From Meiothermus sp. (GTDB taxonomy: Bacteria; Deinococcota; Deinococci; Deinococcales; Thermaceae): 64,000 nt of DNA. The notes under the pieces were generated by a model that saw only the letters and a list, made by a program, of their open reading frames with translations, had not been told where the DNA came from and ran no database searches. Where the stretch lies: contig NZ_BPIK01000001.1 of NCBI RefSeq assembly GCF_026004075.1, positions 2,148,041 to 2,212,040 of the forward strand, in the 5' to 3' direction. Of this stretch, positions 60,138 to 64,000 are shown piece after piece. Made by a program: the position numbers and the translations under genes. Position 1 is the stretch's first letter, and each line of letters starts with the position of its first letter.

Positions 60138-60522
60138 CGCGGGACGCGGCGGGCCTGGGTATCGAGCCATGGCTACCATCATTCTGTACGAAAATGGCCC
60201 TGGTTGGTTCGGGGCTGGCGGCATGTACGACGTGATCTGCGAGTATGCCCTGACCCACCCCAGCGTGCAGGCCCTACCCGAGTTTGCCAAGGCTATTGAG
60301 AACTCGCTGTGGTATAGAAACCTTGAGTTACACGAACACGGCGATGCGGCCATCAAAGCCTTCACCGAGGCGGTGGGCGACCTGGTGCGCTACATTGACT
60401 CCCCGGAGGGCAAGGCCCGTTGGGGTGAGCGTCATCCGGTCATCTTGGAGGGGGTTCAAGCGCTCTACGACCTGCTCCTCAACTATGACCCCGAGCGGTA
60501 TAAGTGAGGCTTGCTGGAGGGG
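59431..60522 (+). repeat. 1.09-kb direct repeat, right copy
   Basis: Pairs with 47371-48462. The two copies bracket almost the whole array. Confidence 0.95.
60169..60507 (+). CDS. Small immunity-type protein, copy 2
   Basis: 112 residues, identical to copy 1 at 48109 but for the last residue (K). It is the last gene of the array; the 134 bp to proB contain only the proB promoter region. Confidence 0.55.
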   Translation: MATIILYENGPGWFGAGGMYDVICEYALTHPSVQALPEFAKAIENSLWYRNLELHEHGDAAIKAFTEAVGDLVRYIDSPEGKARWGERHPVILEGVQALYDLLLNYDPERYK

Positions 60523-60641
60523 TGCGGCCTAGAAGGGATGGGCTGCATACCCTCAGGGAATGAGAGTCCAAGCAGCCACGGAGGGGTGGGTGGCCTGCCT
60601 GGGTGAGAAATGGCCCAAGAAGCGTTACGATAACCCAGGCT

Positions 60642-61775
60642 ATGCACGGTCGTCTTCCCCTCACCGCCCAAACCCATCGCCGGCTGGTAGTCAAGGTGGG
60701 CAGCGCCGTCCTGAGCGGGCCCCAGGGGCGGCAGCACCAACTGGCCATTGCCGCCCAGGTGGCCGCCCTGCGGGCCGAGGGGCGCGAGGTGGTGCTGGTC
60801 TCCTCGGGGGCCCTGGCCACCGGCATGCAAAAGCTGGGCCTGACCGAAAAGCCCAAATCCATGCCCGGCAAACAGGCCCTGGCCGCCGTCGGGCAGCCCA
60901 CCCTAATGCTCCTGTGGGAGCAGGCTTTTAGCTGGTACGACCTGAAGGTGGCCCAGGTTTTGCTCACCGCCGAAGACCTGGCCCACCGCCACCGCTACCT
61001 GAACGCCCGGCAGACCCTGGAGACGCTTTTGGCGTGGGGCATCGTGCCCATCATCAACGAGAACGACACGGTAATGGTGGAGGAGATCAAGTTTGGCGAC
61101 AACGACCAGCTTTCGGCCCTGATTGCCTCGCTGGTAGGGGCCGATCTGCTGATCTTGCTCTCCGACATCGAGGCCCTGTACGAGGCCGACCCCCGCACCC
61201 ACCCCGAAGCCCAACCCATCCCCTACGTGGAGCGGGTGGATGCCGGGGTGTTGCGCATGGCGGGCGACAGCCCCAACCGGGTGGGCACAGGCGGGATGAA
61301 AAGCAAGCTGCTGGCCGCAGAAAAAGCCCAGGCCGCCGGGATTCCCACCCTGCTGCTGCCCGGAACCCGGCCCCAGAGTATCGCCGAGGCCCTGCAAGGC
61401 GCGCCGGTGGGCACGCTGTTTGCCGGGGGTCAGCGCCGCTACAGCGGCCGTAAGCTCTGGCTGTACCAGCTTCCCAAGCCCCAGGGGGAGGTGGTGGTGG
61501 ACGCCGGGGCGGCAAAAGCCTTACGCCAGGGCGGGGCCTCGCTCCTGCCGGCGGGCATCCTCGAGGTGCGCGGGCAGTTTGGGGTGGGCGAGGCGGTGCG
61601 GTGCCTGGACGAACAGGGCAACCTGATTGGGGTGGGCCTGGTCAACTACAGCGCCGCAGAGCTCACCCGCATCAAGCGCCGAAAAACCAGGGAGATCGAG
61701 GCCCTGCTGGGCTACAAAAACACCGACGAGGCCATCCACCGCGACTACTTTGCCCTGGCCTCGGAGCTCGAGTGA
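60642..61775 (+). CDS. proB: Glutamate 5-kinase
   Basis: ProB phosphorylates glutamate in the first step of proline synthesis. The 377-residue protein has an amino-acid-kinase domain (VVKVGSAVLSG near residue 16, VSSGALATGM near 51, INENDTV near 135, GTGGMKSKLLAA near 215) and a C-terminal PUA domain (about 285-377). ATG 60642 follows TACGAT (60626-60631) by 10 nt. proA follows after 9 bp, forming a proBA operon. Confidence 0.96.
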   Translation: MHGRLPLTAQTHRRLVVKVGSAVLSGPQGRQHQLAIAAQVAALRAEGREVVLVSSGALATGMQKLGLTEKPKSMPGKQALAAVGQPTLMLLWEQAFSWYDLKVAQVLLTAEDLAHRHRYLNARQTLETLLAWGIVPIINENDTVMVEEIKFGDNDQLSALIASLVGADLLILLSDIEALYEADPRTHPEAQPIPYVERVDAGVLRMAGDSPNRVGTGGMKSKLLAAEKAQAAGIPTLLLPGTRPQSIAEALQGAPVGTLFAGGQRRYSGRKLWLYQLPKPQGEVVVDAGAAKALRQGGASLLPAGILEVRGQFGVGEAVRCLDEQGNLIGVGLVNYSAAELTRIKRRKTREIEALLGYKNTDEAIHRDYFALASELE

Positions 61776-61784
61776 TATGTTGGA

Positions 61785-63044
61785 ATGACCATGGTCACCT
61801 CCCCCGAACTCAAGGCATACGCCCAGGCGGCCAGGGCCGCCGCACGGGCTTTGTCGGTGGCCTCACCCAGGGCCAAGAACACCGCACTTTTGGCTATAGC
61901 AGCGAAGCTCGAGGCCCAGCAAGAGGTTCTTTTCGCCGCCAACCGCCAGGACCTCGAGGCCGCCCAGGCCGCGGGCCTCTCCAAGGCCAAGCTCGACCGG
62001 CTGCGACTGGACGAAAAGGTGCTGCGCGACCTGCGAACGGGCCTGCAGCAGGTCGCCGAGATGCCCGACCCAGTCGGCGAAATTGAAGGCTTGCAGATCC
62101 GGCCCAACGGCCTGCAGGTAGGGCGGATGCGCGTCCCCTTGGGGGTGATTGGCTTCATCTACGAGTCGCGCCCCAACGCCACGGTGGAGGCCAGCGCCCT
62201 CTGCCTCAAGGCCGGGAACGCCATCCTGCTGCGGGGGGGCAAGGAGGCCTGGCACTCCAACCGCGCCCTGGTCGGCCTGATGCAAGCCGCCCTGCAGGAA
62301 GCCGGGCTGCCCAGGGAAGCCATCCAACTGGTGCCCACCACCGACCGCAGCGCCATCCTGGAGATGTGCCACCTGGCCGGCCTGTTGGATCTGATAATCC
62401 CCAGGGGCGGCAAGGAACTCATCGAGCTGGTGCAGCGCGAGGCCCGGATGCCGGTGCTGGCCCACGCCGAGGGGGTCAATCACCTGTTCGTGGACGAAAG
62501 CGCCGACCCAGGGGGCGCAGTGCAGATAGCCCTGAACGGCAAAACCCAGCGCCCTAGCACCTGCAACAGCCTGGAAAAGGTGCTGGTGCACCAGCGCATC
62601 GCCCCGGTGTTTTTGCCCATGCTGGCCCAGGCCATGCAGAAGGCCGGGGTGGAGCTGCGCGGCGACGAGGCCACCTGCGCCCTCATCCCGGCCAGGCCGG
62701 CCACCCCGGAGGACTGGCAGACCGAGTATCTGGATCTGATTCTGACCGTGAAGGTGGTGAACTCGCTGGAGGAGGCGCTCGAGCACATCGCCCGCTACGG
62801 CTCCCACCACACCGAGGTCATCTGCACCAACCACCACGCCCACGCCATGCGCTTTTTGCGGGAGGCGGACGCCTCGCTGGTGCTGGTCAACGCCTCACCC
62901 CGCTTCAACGATGGCTTTCAGTTGGGCCTGGGGGCCGAGATCGGCATCTCCACCAGCAAGCTCCACGCGTATGGCCCCATGGGGGTCAAGGAGCTTACCA
63001 CCACCAAGTTTGTGGCCCTGGGCAGCGGGCAGGTGCGCGACTAA
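61785..63044 (+). CDS. proA: Gamma-glutamyl phosphate reductase
   Basis: ProA reduces gamma-glutamyl phosphate to glutamate semialdehyde with NADPH. The 419-residue protein is an aldehyde-dehydrogenase-fold enzyme with GVIGFIYESRPNATVEA near residue 120, PRGGKELI near 204 and the catalytic cysteine in RPSTCNSLEKVLVH near 260. A second in-frame ATG at 61791 sits 9 nt after TATGTT (61776-61781) and could be the start of a separate leaderless transcript. Confidence 0.96.
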   Translation: MTMVTSPELKAYAQAARAAARALSVASPRAKNTALLAIAAKLEAQQEVLFAANRQDLEAAQAAGLSKAKLDRLRLDEKVLRDLRTGLQQVAEMPDPVGEIEGLQIRPNGLQVGRMRVPLGVIGFIYESRPNATVEASALCLKAGNAILLRGGKEAWHSNRALVGLMQAALQEAGLPREAIQLVPTTDRSAILEMCHLAGLLDLIIPRGGKELIELVQREARMPVLAHAEGVNHLFVDESADPGGAVQIALNGKTQRPSTCNSLEKVLVHQRIAPVFLPMLAQAMQKAGVELRGDEATCALIPARPATPEDWQTEYLDLILTVKVVNSLEEALEHIARYGSHHTEVICTNHHAHAMRFLREADASLVLVNASPRFNDGFQLGLGAEIGISTSKLHAYGPMGVKELTTTKFVALGSGQVRD

Positions 63045-63099
63045 CTGTCAACATCCAGACCCAGATTTATTATGTATTGAGCAGACGCAATTCCCACCC

Positions 63100-63993
63100 A
63101 TGCCGCACATCATCGGGCAGGTTTACCAGCTATATACGCGCTCGCACATCCCGTTTTTCGCGGCGGCGCTGGCCTACTATGCCCTATTCAGCCTAATGCC
63201 CCTGCTGATTCTGCTGGCCGGGGTCTTTGGCTTTGTGCTCTCCGGCAACGAGGGCCTGCGCAGCGCGGTGCTGGTGCGGCTCATCGAGCTGGTGGTGCTG
63301 CTCTTCCCTACCCAACCCGACCTGGCCCAGACCCTGGTGAACTTTCTGACTCGAGGGGCCTTTCCCCTCACGCTGGCCAGCCTGCTGGTGTTGCTGTGGG
63401 CCAGCAGCAATTTCTTTGCCGCCCTGGCCTACGCCCTGGGCATCATTTTTGGCGGGGTTGGCCCACGGCCCGACCTGGCCGCCACGCAAGCATCTACCTC
63501 CAAAACCAGCCACCCGGAGCGGGCTTTTGGGCGGGCGGCGGCGTTGCTGGCCGTCCTGCGCGGGCGCATTGCGGGCCTGCTGGCCCCCTTGCTGCTGGGG
63601 CTGGCCCTGATCCTGCTGGCGCTGCTGGGCCTGGTTATGGGCTTTTTGCTGCGCTACCTGCCCGCTGAGCTAGGCTTTTTGCGCAACGGGGTGGAGGTAG
63701 TGGTGCCCATTCTGGGCGCACTGCTGCTCTTTTTCCTGACCTATATGCTGCTGCCCGTCCCCACCCCCAGGGTGCTGGCCGCTATGGCCGCGGCTACTCT
63801 GGCGGCTCTGGCCTGGGAGGGCGTGCGCCTGGGGCTACCCCTGCTTCTCCCCCGCACCCAGTACGAGCTGATCTATGGCCCCATTGCGGGCTTTCTGCTG
63901 GCCCTGGCTGGGTTTTACCTGACCATGTGGATTCTGCTGGTGGGGGCCGTTTTAGCCAAAATTCTGACCGACCGCTCGAGCGACACCATCTGA
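63100..63993 (+). CDS. YihY/BrkB-family membrane protein
   Basis: The 297-residue protein has about six membrane helices and the family start IPFFAAALAYYALFSLMPLLILLAG (residues about 16-40), then LTLASLLVLLWASSNFFAAL and a C-terminal YGPIAGFLLALAGFYLTMWILL. YihY proteins (once annotated as RNase BN) have no established function. The central loop (VGPRPDLAATQAST) is longer than usual. No clear Shine-Dalgarno; TATTAT lies 27 nt upstream. Confidence 0.88.
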   Translation: MPHIIGQVYQLYTRSHIPFFAAALAYYALFSLMPLLILLAGVFGFVLSGNEGLRSAVLVRLIELVVLLFPTQPDLAQTLVNFLTRGAFPLTLASLLVLLWASSNFFAALAYALGIIFGGVGPRPDLAATQASTSKTSHPERAFGRAAALLAVLRGRIAGLLAPLLLGLALILLALLGLVMGFLLRYLPAELGFLRNGVEVVVPILGALLLFFLTYMLLPVPTPRVLAAMAAATLAALAWEGVRLGLPLLLPRTQYELIYGPIAGFLLALAGFYLTMWILLVGAVLAKILTDRSSDTI

Positions 63994-64000
63994 ACACCAA

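Noticed and set aside
42900-60522. Prophage or integrative element
   Set aside because: No integrase, tRNA attachment site, capsid, tail, portal or lysis genes were seen; only IS transposases.
49102-60522. CRISPR array
   Set aside because: The repeats are long coding blocks of 283-1092 bp, not short regularly spaced repeats.

Overview
The window is bacterial, GC-rich and densely coded, and most likely comes from a Meiothermus-type member of the Thermaceae (Deinococcus-Thermus). The clues are a TilS-TadA fusion, a small DUF3417-type glycogen phosphorylase, the futalosine-pathway enzyme MqnB, a PlsY-like/acyl-ACP-reductase-like fusion, constant use of CTCGAG-type codon pairs, and many genes whose start codon lies 6-8 nt after a TANNNT -10 box (leaderless transcripts). 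The species call is inference; no rRNA is present.

Layout. 1-4.3 kb (minus strand): translation and secretion operon trmD-rimM-khpA-rpsP, then ffh and truD. 4.3-31 kb: mostly plus-strand housekeeping: tilS-tadA, tRNA-Ser(CGA), glgP, a beta-lactamase-fold hydrolase, mtnA, comF, ribF, a Nudix hydrolase, ppc, terC, the PlsY/reductase fusion, a glycosyltransferase, mqnB, a cyclase-family protein, a DUF1385 membrane protein, sbcDC and murJ. 31-36 kb: a tandem-duplicated MerR/HspR-like regulator, a complete IS5-family element and groESL with a HAIR-like operator. 36-42.7 kb: trypsin-like lipoprotein, pantothenate kinase, a VOC dioxygenase-like protein, a GH1 beta-glucosidase and an M3 oligopeptidase. 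Copies of a double-hairpin repeat lie at 29.4, 32.9 and 37.2 kb. 60.6-64 kb: proBA and a YihY-family membrane protein.

The accessory region is 42.8-60.5 kb, between pepF and proB. It reads as a polymorphic-toxin locus with a silent-cassette array. One large lipoprotein-like gene (PA14-like, CBM-like, three PKD domains, pre-toxin helices, EndoU nuclease tip) is followed by its overlapping immunity gene. Downstream are start-less cassettes, each carrying a copy of the pre-toxin module or only a toxin tip, plus an immunity gene. The tips are a second EndoU, two PD-(D/E)XK-like nucleases, a DNA/RNA non-specific endonuclease and a truncated one. Near-identical 368-bp (type A) and 283-bp (type B) blocks, a ~590-bp duplicated block and a 1.09-kb immunity-gene duplication provide recombination arms. 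Three IS elements (IS256-family, an IS5 remnant and an IS with 19-bp inverted repeats) have broken cassettes. The expressed gene has a C8 tract just after the lipobox that puts the signal peptide out of frame with the body, a T11 tract in its leader, and a Shine-Dalgarno that can pair with an upstream complement. Together these suggest switching of toxin specificity (cassette recombination) and of expression (homopolymer slippage). Toxin tips and immunity genes are visibly more AT-rich than the backbone, consistent with horizontal acquisition.
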